Part shown: one piece after another, positions 1 to 4,989 of the stretch
Layout: each line of letters begins with the position of its first letter
How positions within the stretch are numbered: the stretch's first letter is position 1
Origin: a virus
IMG/VR virus record: IMGVR_UViG_3300017987_000005
Span: 1-64,000 of that record
Length of the DNA stretch: 64,000 nucleotides
Reading direction: 5' to 3' (one strand)
Notes under the pieces: generated by a model
Database searches by the model: none
Told to the model about the DNA's origin: nothing
The model's input: only the letters and a program-made list of their open reading frames with translations
Position numbers and translations under genes: made by a program

Positions 1-33
1 AACCTAGCGTGTCTGCCATTCCACCACAAGGAC
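1..33 (-). tRNA. tRNA-Leu, 5' part only (cut by window edge)
   Basis: The minus strand begins at 33 with an acceptor-like strand, followed by a D arm reading TGGTGGAATGGCAGACACG, the typical start of a bacterial tRNA-Leu. The anticodon arm and 3' half lie outside the window, so the anticodon is unknown. Confidence 0.6.
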
Positions 34-61
34 AAATCTCTATATTTCAAAGAGCGATATT

Positions 62-139
62 TGGTCGGGGTGAGAAGATTCGAACTTCCGACCTCAGCGT
101 CCCGAACGCTGCGCGCTAGCCAAACTGCGCTACACCCCG
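62..139 (-). tRNA. tRNA-Pro (CGG)
   Basis: Complete cloverleaf. The acceptor pair is CGGGGTG/CACCCCG, the T loop is TTCGAAT and the anticodon loop is TTCGGGA (anticodon CGG). Discriminator A and CCA are encoded. Confidence 0.93.
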
Positions 140-147
140 GAATAATC

Positions 148-222
148 TGGTACCCTCGGCAGGAGTCGAACCTGAACTAAGACGTTCGTAGCGTCTCGTG
201 CTATCCATTACACTACGAGGGC
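148..222 (-). tRNA. tRNA-Arg (ACG)
   Basis: The acceptor is GCCCTCG/CGAGGGT. The anticodon stem AGACG/CGTCT holds loop CTACGAA, giving anticodon ACG. The T loop is TTCGACT and CCA is encoded. An ACG anticodon would need A34-to-inosine editing by host TadA to read CGC. Confidence 0.93.
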
Positions 223-223
223 A

Positions 224-246
224 TGGAGCTGCGAGCCGGACTCGAA
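224..246 (-). pseudogene. 3' fragment of a broken tRNA-Cys
   Basis: Only a T loop (TTCGAGT), the 3' strand of the T stem, acceptor strand TCGCAGC, discriminator T and CCA are present. There is no matching 5' strand of the T stem. The acceptor strand pairs over all seven positions (one G-T) with the orphan 5' half that ends at 885, on the far side of the HNH gene. Confidence 0.6.
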
Positions 247-253
247 CGAACAA

Positions 254-330
254 TGGAGCCCCGGTCCGGATTCGAACCGGAAAATAACGGATTTGCAATC
301 CGTCCCCTTAAGCCATTTGGGTACCGGGGC
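254..330 (-). tRNA. tRNA-Cys (GCA)
   Basis: The acceptor is GCCCCGG/CCGGGGC. The anticodon stem ACGGA/TCCGT holds loop TTGCAAA (anticodon GCA). The T arm is canonical and CCA is encoded. The 3' end of the HNH gene, including its stop codon, runs into the first 23 bases of this tRNA. Confidence 0.93.
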
Positions 331-772
331 TTATTCGTCCGCGTTTCCATCCCAGCTCTTTAGCTGTTCTCCGGCGATGGCAATTAGCGCATACAATTAC
401 GCATTTAGCTATCTCCTTGGAAATCTTATCCCAAGAATATCTGCTCAACTTAGCGCAAATATTAAACGACTTCTTCTTACGGTCACGATGATGAAAATCG
501 AGAACGATAACATCGTCTTCTCCGCAATCTACGCACGGATGTTTTTCAAGATATGTTACGATTTTCTCGAAATTATCCGCGTACAGCCGTCGTTTACGCG
601 CTTTTGCTCTCTCAATGTACTGGTCGCGATATTTCTCATAATGCTTACGAGAGTGTCGTTTATCGCGATAGCAGTCCTTACACTGAGCATGACGCCTCCC
701 CGTCTTCTTGTCGCGGAAAAAGAAATCGTCATCCGACTTCTTCTTCTTGCAAACAGTACAAACTTTGCTCAC
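308..772 (-). CDS. HNH homing-type endonuclease
   Basis: 154 aa. Small HNH nuclease, probably cutting DNA for its own spread. Two N-terminal CxxC pairs (CTVCKKK and CKDC) form a zinc site, the middle is strongly basic, and the C-terminal nuclease motif reads CVDCGEDD, then LDFHHRDR, then CANCHRR, the usual order for this family. The GTG start has AGGAG seven bases upstream. It is the only protein gene in this part of the tRNA array and sits between two halves of a broken tRNA-Cys, which suits a mobile endonuclease that entered a tRNA gene. Its stop codon lies inside the intact tRNA-Cys gene. Whether it is still active cannot be told. Confidence 0.88.
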   Translation of the reverse strand: MSKVCTVCKKKKSDDDFFFRDKKTGRRHAQCKDCYRDKRHSRKHYEKYRDQYIERAKARKRRLYADNFEKIVTYLEKHPCVDCGEDDVIVLDFHHRDRKKKSFNICAKLSRYSWDKISKEIAKCVIVCANCHRRRTAKELGWKRGRISPGTQMA

Positions 773-844
773 AATAAGTCTCCTATTAAAGTCATACTTA
801 TTGTAGCAGTAATCCGGGAATCGTCAACTACAAAACCATAAAAA

Positions 845-885
845 GTTTTGCAGACCGACGCCTTAACCAGTTTGGCTACCGCAGC
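845..885 (-). pseudogene. 5' half of a broken tRNA-Cys
   Basis: The acceptor strand GCTGCGG, a D arm with loop AAACTGGTTAA and an anticodon strand with loop CTGCAAA (GCA) are intact. Similarity to a tRNA stops two bases into the 3' strand of the anticodon stem. The missing 3' portion matches the fragment at 224-246, about 600 bases downstream in transcription. Confidence 0.6.
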
Positions 886-886
886 A

Positions 887-962
887 TGGTACCCCCACGG
901 GGAGTCGAACCCCGATTACTGGACTGAGAATCCAGCGTCCTAAACCATTAGACGATGAGGGC
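887..962 (-). tRNA. tRNA-Glu (CTC)
   Basis: The acceptor is GCCCTCA paired with a GGGGGT-type 3' strand. The anticodon stem CTGGA/TCCAG holds loop TTCTCAG (anticodon CTC). The T loop is TTCGACT and CCA is encoded. Confidence 0.9.
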
Positions 963-994
963 AAACAACAAATATAAAAGAACAATAATTGAAA

Positions 995-1142
995 TCCAGG
1001 AAAGTAGCGAATAGAGTAACGCTCTGCTTACGCAGTGCTTGCTCTACCATTGAGCGACGGGGGCATTTATAAAACATCTATAATAACAAGCGCCCCCGAT
1101 TAGAATCGAACTAATGAAGTAACTCTACTCTTCATCACTGGA
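995..1142 (-). ncRNA. Y-RNA-like unit F with tRNA-like module
   Basis: The ends pair as an outer stem (TCCAG/CTGGA), an internal loop (TGATGAA opposite GCTACTTTC) and an inner stem (GAGTAGAG/CTCTATTC). Inside, in permuted order, come a T arm with loop TTCGATT, acceptor strand CGGGGGC, a 26-nt cap, acceptor strand GCCCCCG, a D arm (GCTC/GAGC) and a GTAA-tetraloop hairpin (CTGC/GCAG). There is no true anticodon arm. This is the layout of YrlA-type bacterial Y RNAs, known partners of Ro60. It is the last of six such units. Confidence 0.72.
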
Positions 1143-1165
1143 CATCAATTGTAAAAGAACAAAAT

Positions 1166-1305
1166 AAAAGCAGGAAAGTAGCGCAAGAAGTACGTCAGTG
1201 CTGGATTCGAACCAGCGTCTCCCGTCTTACGACGGGCGCTCTAGCCACTAAGCTAACCGTCTGCGTATGGTAGACGAAGTAACTCCTCACTTCATCACTG
1301 CTTTT
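1166..1305 (-). ncRNA. Y-RNA-like unit E with tRNA-like module
   Basis: The outer stem is AAAAGCAG/CTGCTTTT. The internal loop is TGATGA opposite GCTACTTTC and the inner stem GTGAGGAG/CTTCTTGC contains wobbles. Here the tRNA-like parts stand in normal order: a short hairpin (CGTC/GACG) where the acceptor would be, a D arm, a GTAA-tetraloop hairpin in place of the anticodon arm, and a T arm with loop TTCGAAT. The Ro-type stem therefore joins the module at a different point than in its neighbours. Confidence 0.68.
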
Positions 1306-1319
1306 GAAAGAACAAAAAT

Positions 1320-1471
1320 AAGACAGGAAAGCGGCGAGAAGAGAGACGCCCCGAAGGGCAAGTGCTCTACCAACTGAGCTACTCTCCCATATAAAAGCGG
1401 GAGAGGCTGGACTCGAACCAGCGACCACTCGGTTAAAAGCCGAAGTAACTCTACTCTATCATCACTGTCTT
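1320..1471 (-). ncRNA. Y-RNA-like unit D carrying a permuted tRNA-Lys (TTT)
   Basis: The outer stem AAGACAG/CTGTCTT and internal loop TGATGA opposite GCCGCTTTC frame a complete tRNA body in permuted order. First comes the anticodon arm TTCGG-CTTTTAA-CCGAG (anticodon TTT), then a five-base variable loop, a T arm (GCTGG/CCAGC), acceptor CTCTCCC, a ten-base cap, acceptor GGGAGAG and D arm GCTC/GAGC. A UUCG-type hairpin (GCCC/GGGC) follows the D arm. I saw no linear tRNA-Lys in the window. Confidence 0.75.
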
Positions 1472-1481
1472 AATATCAAAA

Positions 1482-1546
1482 AGGAGGCAAGTGTCCGGAT
1501 AGGCACGTTTGTCTGATACGAAGTATCCCATCCTATCAGCACTCCT
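1482..1546 (-). ncRNA. Y-RNA-like unit C, minimal, no tRNA module
   Basis: 65 nt. The outer stem is AGGAG/CTCCT, the internal loop TGCTGATA opposite GGACACTTG, and the inner stem GGATGGG/CCTATCC. The apical part holds only a small hairpin (GATAC-TTC-GTATC). It has the same stem plan as its neighbours without T or D arms, so it is a plausible stand-alone Ro60 ligand. Confidence 0.62.
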
Positions 1547-1559
1547 ATAAATATTAAAA

Positions 1560-1711
1560 TCCGGGCAAGCGGCGTAAAGAGTTTTGTAGTTTGTAGCTAA
1601 GTAAACTTCAGGGGTATCAGCTACATTTCCCCTGACAGGAATCGAACCTGCTATCTCATTTGTTTCAAAAATGTGTTTAACCGAAGTAACTCATTTACTA
1701 TCAGCACCGGA
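1560..1711 (-). ncRNA. Y-RNA-like unit B carrying a permuted tRNA-Phe (GAA)-like body
   Basis: The outer stem is TCCGG/CCGGA, with TGCTGATA opposite GCCGCTTGC. The upstream half gives the end of a D loop (CGGTT), D-stem strand AAAC, anticodon arm CATTT-TTGAAAC-AAATG (GAA), variable loop, T arm GCAGG/CCTGT and acceptor CAGGGGA. The downstream half gives the CCCCTG acceptor strand and D-stem strand GTTT. The break is thus inside the D loop, unlike unit D. Confidence 0.65.
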
Positions 1712-1741
1712 ATAAATTTCATTGTTAAAGAACAAAAGGTC

Positions 1742-1882
1742 TCGGGCAAGTAGTCGAAAAGAGGACTGTATACGCGTGCTGCCATTACACTATCCCCCGA
1801 TATAAATGGGCGGGGGAGAAGGAATCGAACCTTCACCGCGGCATCCGAATTGCGAAGTATCTCTCTTCTATCAGCACCGATT
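1742..1882 (-). ncRNA. Y-RNA-like unit A with permuted tRNA body ending in CCA
   Basis: The outer stem is TCGG/CCGA and the internal loop TGCTGATA opposite GACTACTTGC. The module has an anticodon-like hairpin with loop ATTCGGA (TCG, Arg-like, imperfect stem), a T arm GAAGG/CCTTC, acceptor TCCCCCG followed by C and CCA, a seven-base cap, acceptor CGGGGGA and a D arm (GTGT/GCAC). It is the first unit transcribed after Ro60. Confidence 0.68.
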
Positions 1883-2013
1883 CCTAATTTTCAAAAAACG
1901 GAGGGAGACAGGAACTAGTAGCCCGCATGGTTCAAAGCAATGCTGATTAACGTCTTAGTCAGCAGTGTGCTCCCAGCTCTTATTACTTTTGGGCTTGCTC
2001 CTGCCACTCCCTC
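1883..2013 (-). terminator. long structured RNA with U-tract directly after Ro60
   Basis: The RNA starts ten bases after the Ro60 stop codon. It can fold as one long interrupted stem (GAGGGAG/CTCCCTC, CAGGA/TCCTG, AGCCC/GGGCT) capped by a second hairpin (GCTGA/TCAGC), and is followed by CGTTTTTTG. It could be a terminator, a processed 3' end or a further Ro60-bound RNA. The bases opposite each other do not match the internal-loop consensus of the six Y-RNA-like units. Confidence 0.5.
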
Positions 2014-2020
2014 TCTATTA

Positions 2021-3523
2021 TCACAGAACAATCTTCTTGATTTCCTCCACGGCATCGCTTCCCTCACGGATAGCGACGAGCATGTCGAAAACCTTGTCAC
2101 TCCATCCGCTGATGAAGTAGACATCGTCGTCCATCACAGACAGCGGAGTCGTTCCGTATCCAGCAAGGTCGAAGAAATACGCTTCCGACTTAGGGCTCTT
2201 CTTCTTGTACTTCTTCCAGATTTCATGGAACTGAGTTCCCGAAGCACGGTGACTCACGCTCCCTTCCATCCCCATGTCACTCCAAAGCTGTGCATCAGAG
2301 AAGAAGAAAACACGGTCAGACTTCACATTCTGCTTGATGAGGTAATCAATTACCTTCCATCCGTTCGTGCTGTATCCGACCTCTCCCTCGATGTCATGCA
2401 GACGCATCGTGTTCGAGAGCGGAGTCTTGCTCGTGAAGCGCTTAACCTTCCAGTCATCTCCGAAGATTCCGACAATCGAATTCTTGGTCTTCAGCTTCAA
2501 GAGCTGACCAAGCAGCAATCCGATGTCGTAATGCTCTACGGACGAACGCGGAGCAATCGGGTCCTGCATTGAACCAGAGACGTCACATGCAATGACGTTA
2601 CGTCCCTCTGCAATCAGCTTCATATTCGAGATACTCAGCTTAGCAGCTTCCTCCAGCGCCTCCATGACAAGCTCTGCGTGGTCATTCTTGTGACTCTCAA
2701 TCATACGGAACGCGCTCAGGTACCTGAACGGGAACTGGCGCGAATTCGCAACAGCCTTCTCGTTCGAAAGGTACGCGCATACCATGTTGATGTGCTTCTC
2801 AGAAACACCGGCATCAAGAATGTTACGCAGGTTCCTCAACAGAGCCATGTAACCAACCTTCTTACTTTCAATGAGCGATTCCCACTTCTGCTTCTTACTG
2901 CGTCCGTCCGGCTTCGACAGGATAGTCTCCCAAGTGAACGGGACTTCCAGGTCTCCGTCCTTGACCTTCCTGAAAAGGTCCGACTGTCCCTTGTCTACCG
3001 GCTTCGGGCGGCAGATACGCAGGGCATCACGCAGGGTAATCTCGTAATCCCTGTTATACTTCGCGAACTGATACTCGTCAAACTTGCTGAACGCGGAAGC
3101 AACTCCCTTACGAATCTGCTTCGCTATAGGCTTCAGCTCCTCGCGTCCGCTCAGCTCCTTGTAGCATGCAAGAATCTCGTAAAGCTCATCCGCACGCTGA
3201 ATGACGCGCTCAGTGACGGTCGAAACCAGTCCCTCCGGCGTATCCAGCTTCGCAAGCTCTACAGCAAGCACAAGCGGTACAGTACGCAGGTACATACTCT
3301 CACGAGCATATACCGCCAGCTTTCCAATGAACTCAGGGCTGACACACTTCATCAGCTCCCGCATCCTGGACATCGTGTTCTTCTCAGAACGATAGAACTG
3401 ATTGTCCAGAACAGTCGTGCAAACAAGCGAGTAAAGCTCCATGTCCTCGGTCATCCCGAAGGCATCGCCTCCCGCGAAGTTCTGCACACGCGACTTACTC
3501 TTCGTCTTCGAATACTTACTCAT
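2021..3523 (-). CDS. rsr: Ro60 / Rsr, TROVE-domain RNA-binding ring protein
   Basis: 500 aa. Ro60 orthologues are ring-shaped proteins that bind Y RNAs and the ends of misfolded RNAs; in Deinococcus a Y RNA tethers Ro60 to PNPase. Residues 1-310 are the helical TROVE region (AVYARESMYLRTVPL, RNLRNILDAG, PFRYLSAF). Residues 312-500 are a vWA domain with an intact MIDAS start, DVSGS at 314-318, and a second metal-site region near FFFSD. Length is close to known Ro60 proteins (about 530). The ATG start follows AGGAGTGATGAC. Six Y-RNA-like units lie directly downstream, and RtcB, an RNase Z-like protein and a GGQ protein lie upstream. Family assignment is secure; the partner RNAs are inferred from position and fold. 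Confidence 0.96.
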   Translation of the reverse strand: MSKYSKTKSKSRVQNFAGGDAFGMTEDMELYSLVCTTVLDNQFYRSEKNTMSRMRELMKCVSPEFIGKLAVYARESMYLRTVPLVLAVELAKLDTPEGLVSTVTERVIQRADELYEILACYKELSGREELKPIAKQIRKGVASAFSKFDEYQFAKYNRDYEITLRDALRICRPKPVDKGQSDLFRKVKDGDLEVPFTWETILSKPDGRSKKQKWESLIESKKVGYMALLRNLRNILDAGVSEKHINMVCAYLSNEKAVANSRQFPFRYLSAFRMIESHKNDHAELVMEALEEAAKLSISNMKLIAEGRNVIACDVSGSMQDPIAPRSSVEHYDIGLLLGQLLKLKTKNSIVGIFGDDWKVKRFTSKTPLSNTMRLHDIEGEVGYSTNGWKVIDYLIKQNVKSDRVFFFSDAQLWSDMGMEGSVSHRASGTQFHEIWKKYKKKSPKSEAYFFDLAGYGTTPLSVMDDDVYFISGWSDKVFDMLVAIREGSDAVEEIKKIVL

Positions 3524-3559
3524 GTCATCACTCCTTTACAAAAAGAGGAAAGTTAAAAA

Positions 3560-3637
3560 TGGTATCCCGGACGGGACTCGAACCCGCAATCTACACCTTG
3601 AAAGGGTGTTGAGTTTAACCAATTACTCTACCGGGAC
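3560..3637 (-). tRNA. tRNA-Glu (TTC)
   Basis: The acceptor is GTCCCGG/CCGGGAT. The anticodon stem ACACC/GGTGT holds loop CTTTCAA (anticodon TTC). The T arm is canonical and CCA is encoded. Confidence 0.93.
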
Positions 3638-3655
3638 ACATCCGCTTATCTTCAA

Positions 3656-3730
3656 TGGTAGGAACGGCGAGAATCGAACTCACATCTTAAGCTCCGGAGG
3701 CTTATGTTCTATCCGTTGAACTACGCTCCC
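3656..3730 (-). tRNA. tRNA-Arg (CCG)
   Basis: The acceptor GGGAGCG/CGTTCCT has two wobbles. The anticodon stem TAAGC/GCTTA holds loop CTCCGGA (anticodon CCG). CCA is encoded. Confidence 0.92.
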
Positions 3731-3731
3731 T

Positions 3732-3818
3732 TGGTAGGCGAGGCGGGATTTGCACCCGCACGAGCTTACGCCCATAGGATTTTAAGTCCTAAACGTCTTC
3801 TAATTCCGCCACTCGCCC
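3732..3818 (-). tRNA. tRNA-Leu (TAA)
   Basis: Class II tRNA with a long variable arm. The acceptor is GGGCGAG/CTCGCCT. The anticodon stem TAGGA/TCCTA holds loop CTTAAAA (anticodon TAA). The T loop is TGCAAAT and CCA is encoded. Confidence 0.92.
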
Positions 3819-3821
3819 GTA

Positions 3822-3894
3822 TACCCCGAGAGGGATTCGAACCCCCAAATTCTCCGTCTTGAGCGGAGCGCCTATGCCGTTCGGCTACCGGGGC
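3822..3894 (-). tRNA. tRNA-Leu (CAA)-like with short variable loop
   Basis: The anticodon stem CTCCG/CGGAG holds loop CTCAAGA (anticodon CAA). The acceptor GCCCCGG/TCGGGGT and T arm are complete. Leucine tRNAs normally have a long variable arm, but this one has only about five bases, and CCA is not encoded. Its identity is therefore less certain than that of its neighbours. Confidence 0.78.
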
Positions 3895-3899
3895 GTATC

Positions 3900-3961
3900 T
3901 GGCGGGGCACTGAGTCATTTCTCCGGCGAGCGTTCCTTCTCGCTTGCGTACGCATGCCCCG
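3900..3961 (-). ncRNA. 62-nt tRNA-like RNA with CCA end and no T loop
   Basis: A perfect seven-pair acceptor-like stem (CGGGGCA/TGCCCCG) is followed directly by CCA. Inside are three small hairpins: TGCG/CGCA, GCGAG/CTCGC and GAG/CTC. There is no GTTCGAATC-type T loop and no clear anticodon. It occupies a normal slot in the tRNA array, with ordinary tRNAs 5 and 7 bases away. It could be a degenerate tRNA or a tRNA mimic. Confidence 0.5.
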
Positions 3962-3968
3962 TAATTTC

Positions 3969-4055
3969 TGGTGGGCCGGGGAAGACTCGAACTTCCAACG
4001 TCACTCGGAACCTGATTTACAGTCAGGGGCAATACCAGTTATGCTCTACCGACCC
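3969..4055 (-). tRNA. tRNA-Tyr (GTA)
   Basis: Class II variable arm. The acceptor is GGGTCGG/CCGGCCC. The anticodon stem CCTGA/TCAGG holds loop CTGTAAA (anticodon GTA). CCA is encoded. Confidence 0.93.
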
Positions 4056-4056
4056 G

Positions 4057-4134
4057 TGGTGGACTCGGGGGATATCGACTCCCCAACCTCTCGGGCTTCA
4101 ACCGAGCGCTCTACCAAAAATGAGCTACAAGTCC
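4057..4134 (-). tRNA. tRNA-Phe (GAA)
   Basis: The acceptor is GGACTTG/CGAGTCC. The anticodon stem CTCGG/CCGAG holds loop TTGAAGC (anticodon GAA). The T loop is GTCGATA rather than TTCGANN. CCA is encoded. Confidence 0.88.
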
Positions 4135-4137
4135 GTA

Positions 4138-4213
4138 TGGTGGGCACAGCAGGGCTTGAACCTGCGACTTTCAGCGTGTCGAGCTGACGCTCTTCCAACT
4201 GAGCTATGCGCCC
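4138..4213 (-). tRNA. tRNA-Val (GAC)
   Basis: The acceptor is GGGCGCA/TGTGCCC. The anticodon stem TCAGC/GCTGA holds loop TCGACAC (anticodon GAC). The T loop is TTCAAGC and CCA is encoded. Confidence 0.92.
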
Positions 4214-4245
4214 ACAGTAAACTTTGTTTTCAAAGAACAATATCA

Positions 4246-4334
4246 TGGCGGAGCGGGGGAGACTCGAACTCCCGCAACGGAAATCCGTTGTACTGGGTTC
4301 CAGCCAGTTGCCATAGCCACTAGGCGACCGCTCC
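4246..4334 (-). tRNA. tRNA-Ser (GGA)
   Basis: Class II variable arm. The acceptor is GGAGCGG/CCGCTCC, discriminator G, CCA encoded. The anticodon stem ACTGG/CCAGT holds loop CTGGAAC (anticodon GGA). Confidence 0.93.
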
Positions 4335-4343
4335 GTAAATTCC

Positions 4344-4430
4344 TGGCGGAGGATGAGAGACTCGAACTCTCAAGACGCGAACGTCCACTTGTTTTCGAGA
4401 CAAGCTGCTTACCAGTTAGCAAAATCCTCC
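4344..4430 (-). tRNA. tRNA-Ser (CGA)
   Basis: Class II. The acceptor is GGAGGAT/ATCCTCC, discriminator G, CCA encoded. The anticodon stem CTTGT/ACAAG holds loop CTCGAAA (anticodon CGA). Confidence 0.93.
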
Positions 4431-4431
4431 G

Positions 4432-4520
4432 TGGCGGAGAGGACAGGACTCGAACCTGCAAAGCATTGCTGCCTCCTTGTTTTCAAAACAAGTCCCCACA
4501 CCTACTGGGTCAACCTCTCC
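4432..4520 (-). tRNA. tRNA-Ser (TGA)
   Basis: Class II. The acceptor is GGAGAGG/CCTCTCC, discriminator G, CCA encoded. The anticodon stem CTTGT/ACAAG holds loop TTTGAAA (anticodon TGA). The anticodon stem is the same as in the CGA tRNA beside it, suggesting duplication. Confidence 0.93.
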
Positions 4521-4554
4521 ATATTTGCAATCAATTTCAAAAGAACAATATATA

Positions 4555-4643
4555 TGGCGGAGCGACCGAGAGTTGAACTCGGAAGGGCGTATCTCATCCC
4601 GACAGATTAGCAATCTGTTGCCATACCGTTAGGCGACCGCTCC
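4555..4643 (-). tRNA. tRNA-Ser (GCT)
   Basis: Class II. The acceptor GGAGCGG/TCGCTCC has one wobble, discriminator G, CCA encoded. The anticodon stem ACAGA/TCTGT holds loop TTGCTAA (anticodon GCT). It is the fourth serine tRNA; together they cover all serine codons. Confidence 0.93.
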
Positions 4644-4653
4644 GCGTTATTTC

Positions 4654-4728
4654 TGGCTCCAGGGAGAGGACTCGAACCTCCAACCGTCGGCTTAACAGGC
4701 CGCCACACTACCGTTGTGCTACCCTGGA
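4654..4728 (-). tRNA. tRNA-Asn (GTT)
   Basis: The acceptor is TCCAGGG/CCCTGGA, discriminator G, CCA encoded. The anticodon loop is CTGTTAA (GTT) on a four-pair stem GCGGC/GCCGA. Confidence 0.9.
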
Positions 4729-4742
4729 ATATCAGCTAATTG

Positions 4743-4870
4743 TAAAAAAACGTGCAGCTTCTAGGCGCTCAGTTATTCCCCGACAGGAAGCGCTCCACGA
4801 AATTGTCGGGCCAGATGTCCTCATGTCAAAGCTGCTGGAGGACCCACGATTCTTCAAACGTCTCGCGACG
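4743..4870 (-). ncRNA. structured RNA ending in a U-tract
   Basis: There is no gene between tRNA-Trp and tRNA-Asn. The minus strand folds with an enclosing stem GCAGCTT/AAGCTGC and inner hairpins such as CCCGACA/TGTCGGG, and is followed by ACGTTTTTTT. It may be an intrinsic terminator or attenuator, or a small RNA of its own. Confidence 0.45.
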
Positions 4871-4879
4871 ATTATTGCT

Positions 4880-4953
4880 TGGCAGGCCGTGCAGGAATCG
4901 AACCCGCATAAAGAGTTTTGGAGGCTCTCGTGTTACCATTACACTAACGACCT
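4880..4953 (-). tRNA. tRNA-Trp (CCA)
   Basis: The acceptor is AGGTCGT/ACGGCCT, discriminator G, CCA encoded. The anticodon loop is CTCCAAA (anticodon CCA) on stem AGAGC/ACTCT with one mismatch at the loop end. Confidence 0.88.
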
Positions 4954-4989
4954 AAATTTTATCAAAGAACATATGCTAGGCTCAAGCCT

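Noticed and set aside
995-1882. Group I introns in permuted intron-exon arrangement within tRNAs
   Set aside because: The flanks of each tRNA body are only 30-40 bases per side and lack P3-P7 type core sequences. The bipartite stem with conserved loop fits a Y RNA far better, especially with Ro60 adjacent.
1940-3556. Plus-strand frames opposite Ro60
   Set aside because: They are mirror frames of a gene with a clear TROVE/vWA assignment.
3441-4610. Plus-strand frames across the tRNA array
   Set aside because: They are antisense to tRNAs; repeated peptides such as GLEPATF come from T-arm sequence, not from protein families.
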